Shown here: positions 26,664-35,165 of the stretch, piece by piece
Layout: each line of letters starts with the position of its first letter
How positions within the stretch are numbered: the stretch's first letter is position 1
The notes under the pieces: model-generated
Told to the model about the DNA's origin: nothing
Seen by the model: only the letters and a program-made list of their open reading frames with translations
Databases searched by the model: none
Origin: an uncultured Eubacterium sp.
Lineage (GTDB): Bacteria > Bacillota > Clostridia > Peptostreptococcales > Anaerovoracaceae
Direction: 5' to 3'
Assembly: GCA_900543485.1 (NCBI GenBank)
Contig: UQRM01000018.1
Coordinates: 1 to 47,361 of the forward strand
Length of the DNA stretch: 47,361 nt
Program-made: the position numbers and the translations under genes

Positions 26664-27343
26664 TGAATAAATTGCAGATAGTAACAAAGGGTATAATAAA
26701 GGAAAACCCTGTTCTGGTGCTCCTGCTGGGAACGTGTCCGACGCTGGCTACCAGTACGAGCGCGATAAACGGATTGGGCATGGGCGTGTCCACCATGGCG
26801 GTACTTACATGTGCCAATATAGTAATAGCCCTTCTGAGGAACATAATCCCTGACAAAGTGAGGATACCGTGCTATGTAGTAGTTATCGCGGGATTCGTAA
26901 CGATAGTTCAGTTCCTGCTGCAGGCGTACCTGCCGTCCCTCAACGACGCGCTGGGACTGTACATACCGCTCATCGTAGTAAACTGTATCATACTGGGAAG
27001 AGCGGAGATGTTCGCGTCTAAAAACACGGTCCTTGATTCAGCTCTTGACGGCATAGGGATGGGTATCGGCTTTACCCTCGCTCTTGGCGCTATGGGTCTG
27101 ATCAGAGAATTCCTCGGAAACGGAACTGCTTTTAATATACCTATCTATGCGGATACCGGTATAAGCCCTATAACGATATTCATGCTGGCTCCGGGAGGAT
27201 TCTTCGTGTTTGCCCTGCTGGTAGCGGGAGTCAATCGCATCATGAAGGACAAGAGCAAGAGAAGAAAGGAATTCAGCTGCAAGGGCTGCATGCTCGCAAG
27301 CACGTGCGGCGGAGCCTGCGACAGAAAGGAGGCTGACGAATAA
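26663..27343 (+). CDS. rnfE: Rnf complex subunit E
   Basis: A 226-residue polytopic membrane subunit with six helices, paralogous to RnfA; the two are thought to hold a shared Fe-S centre in the membrane. The start carries N-P-V-L-V-L-L-L-G-T-C-P-T, the conserved cysteine region. After the last helix there is a Cys-rich tail (C-K-G-C-M-L-A-S-T-C-G-G-A-C). ATGA-type junctions with both neighbours show tight translational coupling. Confidence 0.97.
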   Translation: MNKLQIVTKGIIKENPVLVLLLGTCPTLATSTSAINGLGMGVSTMAVLTCANIVIALLRNIIPDKVRIPCYVVVIAGFVTIVQFLLQAYLPSLNDALGLYIPLIVVNCIILGRAEMFASKNTVLDSALDGIGMGIGFTLALGAMGLIREFLGNGTAFNIPIYADTGISPITIFMLAPGGFFVFALLVAGVNRIMKDKSKRRKEFSCKGCMLASTCGGACDRKEADE

Positions 27344-27936
27344 TGACTGAAATACTGATCATAATGTTTTCGGTTATCCTTACCAATAACTTTGTATTGG
27401 CTCAGTTCCTGGGTATTTGTCCGTTCCTGGGCGTTTCCAAGAAGCTGGATTCAGCTGTAGGTATGGGAGTGGCCGTAACCTTTGTCATGGTATTGGCCTC
27501 AGCTGTTACCTGGCCGATCCAGGTGTATATTCTCGATAATTTCGGCATAGGATATCTTCAGACGATCGTGTTCATCCTGGTAATAGCGGCGCTCGTACAG
27601 CTGGTTGAGATGACGCTGAAAAAGTATATGCCTCCGCTCTACAGCGCACTGGGTGTATATCTGCCTCTCATCACTACCAATTGTGCGGTACTGGGTGTTG
27701 CCATCATGAACATCGATGAAGGATATAACTTCGTTGAGTCGCTGGTATGCGCATTCGGAGCAGGCATAGGATTCCTGCTGGCAATGGTGCTGTTCGCCGG
27801 TGTAAGAGAAAAGATGGAAAACTGCAAGGGTATCCCCGATTGCTTCCAGGGAGTGCCTATCACGCTGATTTCAGCGTCGATACTCTCCATGGCATTCATG
27901 GGTTTCTCCGGCGTGGTTGAAGGAATATTTGGTTAG
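27343..27936 (+). CDS. rnfA: Rnf complex subunit A
   Basis: A 197-residue six-helix membrane subunit. N-N-F-V-L-A-Q-F-L-G-I-C-P-F-L-G near the start and L-I-T-T-N-C-A-V-L-G in the middle are the conserved cysteine motifs that hold the membrane iron-sulfur centre with RnfE. Starts on the last base of rnfE; rnfB follows after a short gap with a strong ribosome site. Confidence 0.98.
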   Translation: MTEILIIMFSVILTNNFVLAQFLGICPFLGVSKKLDSAVGMGVAVTFVMVLASAVTWPIQVYILDNFGIGYLQTIVFILVIAALVQLVEMTLKKYMPPLYSALGVYLPLITTNCAVLGVAIMNIDEGYNFVESLVCAFGAGIGFLLAMVLFAGVREKMENCKGIPDCFQGVPITLISASILSMAFMGFSGVVEGIFG

Positions 27937-27948
27937 GAGGTGGACGTG

Positions 27949-28797
27949 ATGACGATGATAATAATACCTGCTGTCATAGTAGCGGCTGTAGGTCTGATTG
28001 CGGCCATCATACTTACTATAGCTTCTAAGCTGATGTTCGTACCTGTCGATGAAAAGGTGGCGGCTGTAAGGGAAGTCCTTCCGGGAGCCAATTGCGGAGG
28101 CTGTGGCTTTGCCGGATGTGATGATTACGCGGCGGCATTTGCCGATGACCCTGACTTGAGCACATCCCTCTGTCCTGTAGGCGGCCCTGAGGTGGCCGGC
28201 AAGATAGCCGAGATAGTAGGCGGTTCCGCCGGTGATGTGGAGCCTGAAGTGGCTATGGTAATGTGTCAGGGCAGCTACGATAAGACCAAGCCGATAATGT
28301 CTTCCGACAAGATATTCTCGTGCAAGACGGCCAAGATGTTCTACGACGGCCAGTGGGCGTGCGCTTACGGATGTCTCGGCCTTGGTGACTGCTTCGACGT
28401 CTGCAAGTTTAACGCCATAGACGTGTACGACGGTCTGGCCCACATAGACAGAGACAAGTGCGTAGGCTGCGGTGCCTGCAAGGACGCCTGTCCTAACGAT
28501 GTCATCGAGATGGTCAAGAAGAAGAATCTCGTCCTGGTAGCATGCAAGTCGACGGATAAGGGCGCCAAGACCAGAAAGAACTGCGAGACCGGATGCATAG
28601 GATGCATGAAGTGTCAGAAGACTTGCAAGTTCGACGCAATAACGGTAGAAAACAATCTCGCCCGCATAGATCAGGATGCCTGCAAGAACTGTGGTATGTG
28701 CGAGAAGGAATGCCCTACCGGCGCCATCGTCAACTTCAGGAAGAAGAAGGCGAAGGCGGCCGCGACTGCGGAGGCGCCTAAGGCCGACGCGGTATAG
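27949..28797 (+). CDS. rnfB: Rnf complex subunit B (polyferredoxin)
   Basis: Ferredoxin-accepting subunit of about 282 aa. One N-terminal membrane helix (about 4-25) is followed by a four-Cys cluster domain ([12 protein letters not shown], then L-C-P-V-G-G). After it come paired ferredoxin motifs ([24 protein letters not shown], each with a looser upstream quartet), at least five Cys quartets in all. ATG 27949 is preferred: AGGAGG (27935-27940) is well placed for it, while GTG 27940 overlaps that site. Last gene of the operon. Confidence 0.96.
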   Translation: MTMIIIPAVIVAAVGLIAAIILTIASKLMFVPVDEKVAAVREVLPGANCGGCGFAGCDDYAAAFADDPDLSTSLCPVGGPEVAGKIAEIVGGSAGDVEPEVAMVMCQGSYDKTKPIMSSDKIFSCKTAKMFYDGQWACAYGCLGLGDCFDVCKFNAIDVYDGLAHIDRDKCVGCGACKDACPNDVIEMVKKKNLVLVACKSTDKGAKTRKNCETGCIGCMKCQKTCKFDAITVENNLARIDQDACKNCGMCEKECPTGAIVNFRKKKAKAAATAEAPKADAV

Positions 28798-28908
28798 CGG
28801 AAGGCGGAAAGGTCAGAAGATAAGAGGACTGCGCCCGCAGTCTGTGGTTCGCGACCCGCGGTCCTGGATCTCAGCGCGCAGTCAGGTGCAACAGTGTAAC
28901 AGATATGA

Positions 28909-28948
28909 AAGAGCCGGAGCTGTCCCTAACTGGGATACTCCGGCTCTT
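28909..28948 (+). terminator. Probable end-of-operon hairpin after rnfB
   Basis: AAGAGCCGGAG (28909-28919) pairs perfectly with CTCCGGCTCTT (28938-28948); TCCC/GGGA extends pairing in the loop. No T run follows, so strength as a terminator is uncertain, but it is the best candidate for the rnf operon. Confidence 0.55.
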
Positions 28949-29126
28949 GTAGTCAGCGGCGCGTCCGGCGGCGCGTGCTTTGCGACAGCCCTACCGTATG
29001 GGCCATCCTGCCGGAGATTTTCTGTGGCCATTATCCATCAGGCAAAGGTCACCTTGTAAATGCTTTCGTAATTAAGTGAAAAAATCCGAGCGAACAAAGC
29101 GATTGTCGGCGATAATTATCCCGGTT

Positions 29127-29163
29127 TTATCTACATTTTTGAAAAGGCGCGAAATGTAGGTAA
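29127..29163. repeat. TATCTACAT-type hairpin, copy 1
   Basis: TTATCTACATTT (29127-29138) pairs with AAATGTAGGTAA (29152-29163), one G-U pair, 13-base loop. It resembles the copy at 29272-29312. Confidence 0.5.
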
Positions 29164-29271
29164 CTTTTTCAACGTTTAAGGCTTACATGACTATGATGAG
29201 TCCGTTAAAGTCGAAAAAGTGACGCTTTTAGCCCTTTACAAAAAATGTCCAGATTGTTCGAGCCCATTGGA

Positions 29272-29312
29272 TTTTATCTACATATTAGAAAAAATGATAA
29301 ATGTAGATAAAA
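29272..29312. repeat. TATCTACAT-type hairpin, copy 2
   Basis: Perfect 12-bp stem TTTTATCTACAT (29272-29283) / ATGTAGATAAAA (29301-29312), 17-base loop. T's lie on the 5' side and A's on the 3' side on both strands, the opposite of a terminator. About 145 bases from copy 1 with the same TATCTACAT arm. Confidence 0.55.
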
Positions 29313-29425
29313 AAAGGCGAAGCGGTAATCACAGTGTGTTTGAGACAGTGTTTCGCGGCCTTCTGATGGAAGATGCTTTGATGGTGATTTCGGAAAAGTG
29401 CTCTGAAGGCATGACAGGCCGAAGC

Positions 29426-29953
29426 TCATTCGTCATCATGCTGCCGGGTCGGTCGGTCGCCAGGCAGTCGTTTCAGTATGATGTAGGCCACGATGCCGAT
29501 GAGGGCGCCGCTGATGAGGCCGGAGAAGATGAGGACAGGGAAGTAAATGAAGATGCTGAGGTTGGAGACAAGGAACGCTGCAGCCAGTATCTGCCCCAGA
29601 TTGTGCGCTACCCCGCCCGCCATGGATACGCCTGCCACTGAAAAGAGACCTGTCTTCTTCAACAGCACCATCACCGTCATGCTGAGGATGGCCCCGGCGA
29701 GGGAATAGATGATGCCGAAGACCCCGGAGAACAGCAGACCGGCGATGAATATCCTCACCACGTTTATCGTGATGGCGTATTTCAGTCCCATGTGGTACAG
29801 GGCAACGATGACTACCAGATTGGCGATGCCCAGCTTTATGCCGGGGATGGCCGGGCTGAAGGGTATCAGGACCTCTATGTATGAGAAGATGAGGGCCAGT
29901 GCGGCCAGCAGTGCCGTCATCGTCAATTTTTTTGTATCAGTCGTGTTCTCCAT
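29426..29953 (-). CDS. Gx transporter family membrane protein
   Basis: A 175-residue protein with five to six hydrophobic helices, matching the Gx transporter family (formerly annotated as heptaprenyl diphosphate synthase component I). The glycine-rich start of the membrane part, P-G-I-K-L-G-I-A-N-L, and G-V-A-H-N-L-G-Q in the later half are typical. It resembles ECF-type S components; the cargo is unknown. It follows the NusG-II gene after 4 bases, and the pair sits beside rnf and apbE, as in many Clostridia. A role linked to Rnf or flavin supply is possible but unproven. Confidence 0.85.
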   Translation of the reverse strand: MENTTDTKKLTMTALLAALALIFSYIEVLIPFSPAIPGIKLGIANLVVIVALYHMGLKYAITINVVRIFIAGLLFSGVFGIIYSLAGAILSMTVMVLLKKTGLFSVAGVSMAGGVAHNLGQILAAAFLVSNLSIFIYFPVLIFSGLISGALIGIVAYIILKRLPGDRPTRQHDDE

Positions 29954-29957
29954 TTCA

Positions 29958-30320
29958 TCACCTTGCTATAGTATCATATTGGCGTGTCCCGCCGGAGATT
30001 TCCAGGACGACCTTATTGGGCAGACATATGATGCTTTCGCCTGTCTGGGATATGGCGCCCTGATGTACGCAGTCCTGCCCCTGACAGTCGGAAAAACTCA
30101 TTGAAACAGTACCGTTTTTTATGGTAATCTTATTAATATGGCCGTCGCGTTCAACGGTTATCTCCCTGTCTTCGGAGAGAGGGTAGGAGCCGAAAAGCTG
30201 GCCGTCGCAGCTGATATCCAGTTGGTCTCCGGCGGTACGGCCGAAGGAAAATATATATGACATGGTCAGCCCCGCCGCCACGAGGAAGCAGGCGAGGAGT
30301 ATATCGGCTTTTTTGAACAT
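29958..30320 (-). CDS. NusG domain II-containing protein
   Basis: A 120-residue protein with an N-terminal membrane helix (about residues 8-26) followed by a NusG domain II-like beta domain: Y-P-L-S-E-D-R-E-I-T-V-E and the conserved C-x-G-Q-D-C-V-H-x-G with a final C-L-P-N-K motif. It has no NusG N-terminal domain, so it is not a transcription factor of the NusG type. Function is unknown; relatives commonly sit next to Gx-transporter and rnf or apbE genes. It starts only 25 bases from the divergent apbE. Confidence 0.85.
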   Translation of the reverse strand: MFKKADILLACFLVAAGLTMSYIFSFGRTAGDQLDISCDGQLFGSYPLSEDREITVERDGHINKITIKNGTVSMSFSDCQGQDCVHQGAISQTGESIICLPNKVVLEISGGTRQYDTIAR

Positions 30321-30324
30321 GATG

Positions 30325-30336
30325 ACCTCCGGAGGT
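30325..30336. promoter_or_regulatory. Palindromic ribosome-binding site shared by two divergent genes
   Basis: ACCTCCGGAGGT is a perfect 12-base palindrome. On the plus strand GGAGGT sits 9 bases before apbE ATG 30346; on the minus strand the same word sits 4 bases before the NusG-II ATG at 30320. One sequence thus serves both genes. Confidence 0.75.
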
Positions 30337-30345
30337 ATCTATCAA

Positions 30346-31407
30346 ATGAAAAGATTAAGGAAAATCACCAGATATATCAGACGCTCAGCGTTGTTCAAAG
30401 CGCTGATACTGATAATGATCCTGGTTTTTGCAATTATAACACAAACAGGCTGCTCAAATAAAGAGGTCAGCAAAACTGATTTTGCCCTCAATACCAGTTG
30501 TACCATAACCGTCGGCGGTATGTCGGAGAAAGAAGCCAACGATATACTGACGGAAGCTTTCGATGTCATGAGGCAGTATGAGGACATGCTCAGCAGGACT
30601 GTGGAGGGCAGCGATATCTACAGGATAAACAATGCCGGAGGTGAAGCGGTGGAAGTCTCGGATGAGACTATCGAAGTGCTTCGCCAGGGCATCGCTATGG
30701 GAGAGCTGTCGGGCGGCAGGTTCGATATCACAGTAGGGAGACTGACGGACATGTGGAACTTTACCGGTGAAGATCCGTCGGTGCCGCCTCAGGAGGAGAT
30801 AGATGCGGCGCTTCCGGCAGTCGATTACAGGAATATCCATATCGACGGCAACAGGGTCACCCTTGCAGACCCGGGAGCGGCTATAGACCTGGGAGGCATC
30901 GCCAAGGGCTATATAGCCGATAAGCTGGCGGAGTTCCTGATGGATAAGGGAGTAGAGTCGGCGGTGATAAACCTCGGCGGCAACGTGGAGACGGTCGGCG
31001 CCAAGGCTGACGGAAGTTCATGGACTGTAGGGATAGAAAGACCGTACAGTGACAGAACGGAGCTGATGGGGAAAGTTTCATTGGACGATGGTACTTTGGT
31101 GACCTCAGGGATATATGAACGCAATTTCGAGGAGGATGGGGTGCTGTATCATCATGTGCTGGATCCGGATACGGGCTATCCTGCTGAATCAGATCTGGAA
31201 GCTGTGACCATCATGGCTGTGCGAGGTAATTCCGCTTTCTGTGACGGGCTGTCTACCGTCTGTCTGATGCTGGGAAAGGATGAAGCGATGCAGCTGGTGG
31301 AACAGCTGCAGGAGGAATATCCGGACATGGGCCTTGAAGCGGCCTTTATTGACAAGGAAGACGAGATGGTGCAAACTGAGGGCATGGATATCCAGGCCGC
31401 TGACTGA
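30346..31407 (+). CDS. apbE: FAD:protein FMN transferase (ApbE)
   Basis: A 353-residue lipoprotein that uses FAD to attach FMN to threonines of membrane redox proteins. The signal helix ends at T-G-C (Cys36). The mature protein has the ApbE pattern: M-R-Q-Y-E-D-M-L-S-R, G-R-L-T-D-M-W-N-F, D-L-G-G-I-A-K-G-Y (Mg/FAD site), N-L-G-G-N and the H-H-V-L-D-P-x-T-G-Y-P motif. RnfG and RnfD, encoded upstream, carry intact target motifs, so they are the likely clients. ATG 30346 fits GGAGGT; a longer frame from 30262 would run into the opposite gene and has no ribosome site. Confidence 0.95.
   Translation: MKRLRKITRYIRRSALFKALILIMILVFAIITQTGCSNKEVSKTDFALNTSCTITVGGMSEKEANDILTEAFDVMRQYEDMLSRTVEGSDIYRINNAGGEAVEVSDETIEVLRQGIAMGELSGGRFDITVGRLTDMWNFTGEDPSVPPQEEIDAALPAVDYRNIHIDGNRVTLADPGAAIDLGGIAKGYIADKLAEFLMDKGVESAVINLGGNVETVGAKADGSSWTVGIERPYSDRTELMGKVSLDDGTLVTSGIYERNFEEDGVLYHHVLDPDTGYPAESDLEAVTIMAVRGNSAFCDGLSTVCLMLGKDEAMQLVEQLQEEYPDMGLEAAFIDKEDEMVQTEGMDIQAAD
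30433..30438 (-). promoter_or_regulatory. Possible extended -10 of the NusG-II/Gx genes, inside apbE
   Basis: On the minus strand TG-T-TATAAT is read across 30441-30433. The -35 region is weak (TTATTT). Because only 25 bases separate the two start codons, a promoter inside apbE is required if the NusG-II gene is transcribed on its own. Confidence 0.4.
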
Positions 31408-31474
31408 CTATGATGGGATAAGGCTGAAGATCCGCGGCCGCGGCGGTGTGAAACGGATGTGAGGTGTGCAGTGC

Positions 31475-32425
31475 ATGGAGAAAAAGGAACTGAGAACTGT
31501 AGACATAATAGTGCCTTGCTATAACGAGGGAGAAAACATAGAGCTTTTGTATCGGGAGACCCGGAAGGTGACAGCTGCCATAGATGGATATTCCTTTCGA
31601 TATATATTCGTAGACGACGGCAGTGTGGACGATACGCTGGACAGGATAAAGAAACTGATTGCTCAGACTGAGCTGAGATATATTTCGTTCAGCCGCAATT
31701 TTGGCAAGGAGGCGGCCATGTACGCAGGGCTTCGGGCTTCCCGCGGCGATTTTGCCGTGATAATGGACGCTGATCTGCAGCACCCGCCTGAGCTTATCGC
31801 GGAAATGGTGAGAGTCATCGAGGCGACCGGCTGTGACAGCTGCGCAGCAAGGCGAGTCTCCAGGAAAGGCGAGCCGGCCATCAGAAGCTTCTTTGCCAGG
31901 AGTTTCTACAAGATAATGAACAGGTACAGCGATATAGAGATAGTCGATGGAGCGGTGGATTTCAGGATGATGAGCAGAAGGATGGTCAAGGCCATCGTCA
32001 GTATGCCGGAGACTCAGCGGTTTTCCAAGGGTATATTCGCCTGGGTGGGATTTGAGACCCGGTGGATAGAGTTCGAGAACGTCAAACGGATATCGGGAGA
32101 AAGCAAGTGGTCTCTGTGGAGCCTGATGAAATACGCTGTGGACGGATTCATCGATTTCGCCGCCTCTCCGCTTAAGTTCGCGGGAGTTTTCGGAAGCGTG
32201 ACAGCGGCCGGGGCGGCTGTGTATCTGATAGTTGAGGTGCTGAAAACCTTGATAGCCGGAAAGGATACGCCGGGATATGCGTCCACCATATGTCTGATAC
32301 TCTTCTTCGGAGGAGTGATAACGACCATCCTCAGCATCATGGGAGAATATATCGGCAGGATGTATATGGAAACCAAGAGGCGACCTATCTATATAGAAAA
32401 GGAAAGCAATGTGGATGAAGATTAG
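31475..32425 (+). CDS. Family 2 glycosyltransferase (CsbB/GtrB type)
   Basis: A 316-residue membrane glycosyltransferase that puts a sugar on undecaprenyl phosphate. The GT-A domain has V-P-C-Y-N-E-G-E-N, the acidic D-D-G-S, D-A-D-L-Q-H-P-P-E (metal site) and the D-F-R-M-M-S-R region. Two membrane helices lie near the C-terminus (about 230-255 and 265-290). With yfhO next to it, this matches the Bacillus csbB-yfhO pair, known to decorate lipoteichoic acid with GlcNAc. ATG 31475 is chosen (GAGGTG 8 bases upstream) over GTG 31466. The stop overlaps yfhO by 17 bases. Confidence 0.9.
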   Translation: MEKKELRTVDIIVPCYNEGENIELLYRETRKVTAAIDGYSFRYIFVDDGSVDDTLDRIKKLIAQTELRYISFSRNFGKEAAMYAGLRASRGDFAVIMDADLQHPPELIAEMVRVIEATGCDSCAARRVSRKGEPAIRSFFARSFYKIMNRYSDIEIVDGAVDFRMMSRRMVKAIVSMPETQRFSKGIFAWVGFETRWIEFENVKRISGESKWSLWSLMKYAVDGFIDFAASPLKFAGVFGSVTAAGAAVYLIVEVLKTLIAGKDTPGYASTICLILFFGGVITTILSIMGEYIGRMYMETKRRPIYIEKESNVDED

Positions 32426-35165
32426 TCGATTTTTTCAACGGAACAAACTTATATTGGCGGCCTTTTTCCTGCCGGCGCTGCTCACTGTAGCTGCGATGGC
32501 CGTGACGGGGATATATCCTTTTGGTGAAAGTCAGATAGCGGTCATCGATATGTATCATCAGTATGTTCCTTTCCTCAGCGAGCTGCAATACAAGCTCCAG
32601 AACGGAGGGAGCCTGTTTTATACCTGGGATGGAGCGGGCGGATGCAACTTCTGGAATCTGCTGGCCTACTACGGCGCCAGCCCTCTTAATCTGATATTGG
32701 CTCTGTTCCCCGAAAAATTCATTATGGAGGCGGTCGCTGTCATACTGCTGATAAAAATAGGGCTGGCAGGGAGCTTCATGGCAATGTATCTGCGGTACAT
32801 CAGCAGGAGGTGGGACTGGGCAGCTGTGGCGTTTTCCACCATGTACGCTCTCTGCTCATATGTGCTGGCCTATTACTGGTGCGTGATGTGGATGGATGCG
32901 GTCGCGCTGCTGCCGCTGTGTATACTGGGACTCAATCGCCTGATGGATGACGGGAAGCCGGCGCTCTACACAGTGTCGCTGGCTCTCATAGTATTCACCA
33001 ATTACTACATGGCTATAATGGTCTGCATTTTCATATTAGTGTACTATCCTGTCCTGTACTTTACGAAGAACAGATGGCACGGGATCCGTCACTGTGCTGT
33101 GACTACGGGAAAAGCCGTCGGCTTTTCGTTTCTGGCTATAGGCATGGCCGCAGTGATGCTGCTCCCGACCTATATCAGCATGCAGAGTACTTACTATATC
33201 TCTGCGGAGATGCCGGAAAGTCTGAGCTTTTATAACGACGCCATCGACGTAATCAACCAGCTGTTGCCGTACAGTGAACTGACCTACAGGGAAGGCCTTC
33301 CTAATCTTTATTGCGGCATGATGGTCGTGATATTGCTGGTCTTCTATCTGACAGGCAAAACTTTCAGCCTCAGGGAAAAGCTGATAAATTCGATATTCCT
33401 GATGGTGATGTTCCTGAGCCTGAACGTGAACATGCTGGATTTCATATGGCACGGATTCCACTTCCCGAATCAGCTGCCGTACAGATATACTTTTGTGATA
33501 TGCTTCGTACTGATCGCCATAGCCTACAGAACCTTCAGGAGATTGGAAGACATCGACACGAGGACCATATGGATGGTCTTTGCTGCCGGGCTGATGTATT
33601 ACATGTTCGCTCAGAAAGTGCTAACCGGCCATATAGATGATATGGATCTGTTCTTCTATGGAGGCATCGCGTGGCTGGCCCTTTATTGCGCCGTACTGCT
33701 GTTGAGAAAGAGAAAACTGGTGACGCGAGGCTCTTTCGTGATGCTTATAGTGGTCATCGTAGCCGCGGAAATGATTTCGTCGGTATGCACGGCCTTTGAC
33801 ACGGTGGGGAACACACAACGCACTTCTTATTTTGAGAACTACGACGATGTAACGGCTCTGGCGGAAAGCCGGGAAGACGAAATGGCCAGGATGGAGATAA
33901 GCTATAACTACATCCTCAACTGTCCTGCGCTGTATCATTATAAAGGCCTTTCTCAGTTTTCCTCATCCATCAACGCCGATACGACAGAACTCATGGAAAA
34001 GATAGGCCTTGAGGGAGAGCCGGGAAAGAACAGGTTCAATTATAATCAGACAAACCCGGTAACGAACGCCATGCTCAACGTGAAGTATCTGATCTCAAAG
34101 AACCTGCCTGTAGATGATCCGGATTTTGTAAAAGTGGACAGTCAGGGCAACTCGACGCTGTATGAAAGCAGATATCCTCTTTCCATAGGATATATGACAG
34201 GTACGGAAATAAGGACATGGGACACCAGCAGCGATAATCCTTTTGTAGTGCTGGACAACTACGTGAAGGCCGCCACATCCAACAGATATGATCAGGTGTT
34301 CCGGATGGAGGAAAACCCTGATGTGCTGGCGAATAACGCTACAGTTAGTATAGACGGTGACGGACAGATGACTGCCGACATCGAAGATACATCCGAGGAC
34401 GCGGAAGTGGTGCTGGAGTACAGAGCAGATGAGAGCCAGAAGTATTATGTGTTCGTGGAGGCTGATAATGCCGATGAGATAACAGTGTATGACGAAAAGG
34501 AGGCCTATGAGAAAATAGGGATAATGAATGACTGCGGATCCATCGTCAACATAGGCACAGTGGAGGCGGGGGAAACATTCGATATCAGCATAAAGTATGA
34601 AAACGGCGAAGCTGGTGATATCACATGCTATGTGGCTGCTCTCGACTATGACACGTGGAACGACGCATATGCCATCCTCTCGGAAAGGACGCTGGAGGTG
34701 ACCGACAGCGGTGACTCTTTTATCGAAGGCACAGTCGATGCCGGGGACGGCGGGATGCTGGTGACATCAGTACCATATGATATGGGATGGACGCTGAAGG
34801 TGGACGGCCAGGAACAGGAGATACAGGAGCTGACGGGCGGCGTGTTCATTTCCGTCACGTTGGATGAAGGAGTCCATGAGATAGAGCTGTCGTTCAGACC
34901 GCCGGGACTGGTGGCAGGACTTATCATAACAGCAGTGTCAGTATTGCTGCTGATACTCCTTATAAGGCTGGGAAGCAGACGATATAGGCTGCCGGGCAGA
35001 TCGACAGCGGGACGGGGCGTGTCCTTGTCTGTTGATGAAGAATGTCCCGATGGCAGAGGGCGGCAGGAGGAAGAGATCAGTCAGCCTTCCTCCATGCCTG
35101 GATCAGAGTCCGGAGAAGAGAAGGGATACGCTGGAGAGGGATCTGATTATAATAGAAGAACATGA
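32409..35165 (+). CDS. YfhO family membrane glycosyltransferase
   Basis: A 918-residue protein with a dozen or so hydrophobic helices in the first ~460 residues, a large outer domain (about 470-840), a last helix near 845-860 and a hydrophilic, E/S-rich tail. The start has the YfhO-like acidic loop (G-E-S-Q-I-A-V-I-D-M-Y-H-Q-Y-V-P-F) that acts as the GT-C catalytic face. It probably moves the sugar from the lipid carrier, made by the upstream enzyme, to a wall polymer such as lipoteichoic acid. AGGAAAG precedes ATG 32409. Its last 89 bases overlap the convergent MocR gene. Confidence 0.9.
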   Translation: MWMKISRFFQRNKLILAAFFLPALLTVAAMAVTGIYPFGESQIAVIDMYHQYVPFLSELQYKLQNGGSLFYTWDGAGGCNFWNLLAYYGASPLNLILALFPEKFIMEAVAVILLIKIGLAGSFMAMYLRYISRRWDWAAVAFSTMYALCSYVLAYYWCVMWMDAVALLPLCILGLNRLMDDGKPALYTVSLALIVFTNYYMAIMVCIFILVYYPVLYFTKNRWHGIRHCAVTTGKAVGFSFLAIGMAAVMLLPTYISMQSTYYISAEMPESLSFYNDAIDVINQLLPYSELTYREGLPNLYCGMMVVILLVFYLTGKTFSLREKLINSIFLMVMFLSLNVNMLDFIWHGFHFPNQLPYRYTFVICFVLIAIAYRTFRRLEDIDTRTIWMVFAAGLMYYMFAQKVLTGHIDDMDLFFYGGIAWLALYCAVLLLRKRKLVTRGSFVMLIVVIVAAEMISSVCTAFDTVGNTQRTSYFENYDDVTALAESREDEMARMEISYNYILNCPALYHYKGLSQFSSSINADTTELMEKIGLEGEPGKNRFNYNQTNPVTNAMLNVKYLISKNLPVDDPDFVKVDSQGNSTLYESRYPLSIGYMTGTEIRTWDTSSDNPFVVLDNYVKAATSNRYDQVFRMEENPDVLANNATVSIDGDGQMTADIEDTSEDAEVVLEYRADESQKYYVFVEADNADEITVYDEKEAYEKIGIMNDCGSIVNIGTVEAGETFDISIKYENGEAGDITCYVAALDYDTWNDAYAILSERTLEVTDSGDSFIEGTVDAGDGGMLVTSVPYDMGWTLKVDGQEQEIQELTGGVFISVTLDEGVHEIELSFRPPGLVAGLIITAVSVLLLILLIRLGSRRYRLPGRSTAGRGVSLSVDEECPDGRGRQEEEISQPSSMPGSESGEEKGYAGEGSDYNRRT

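Larger units (their letters stand above)
28798..29425. other. 628-base convergent gap after rnfB
   Basis: It lies between the ends of rnfB (+) and the Gx-transporter gene (-). It holds a GC hairpin GACTGC/GCAGTC near 28829-28844, the 11-bp hairpin at 28909, and an AT-rich part with two related hairpins (29127 and 29272). Open frames here have no ribosome sites or family-like sequence, so I call no gene. The size is unusual for two gene ends, which normally need ~100 bases. Confidence 0.5.

Noticed and set aside
29219..29641. 140-codon plus-strand frame in the gap after rnfB
   Set aside because: It overlaps the antisense of the Gx-transporter gene for half its length, runs through the hairpin repeat and lacks a ribosome-binding site.
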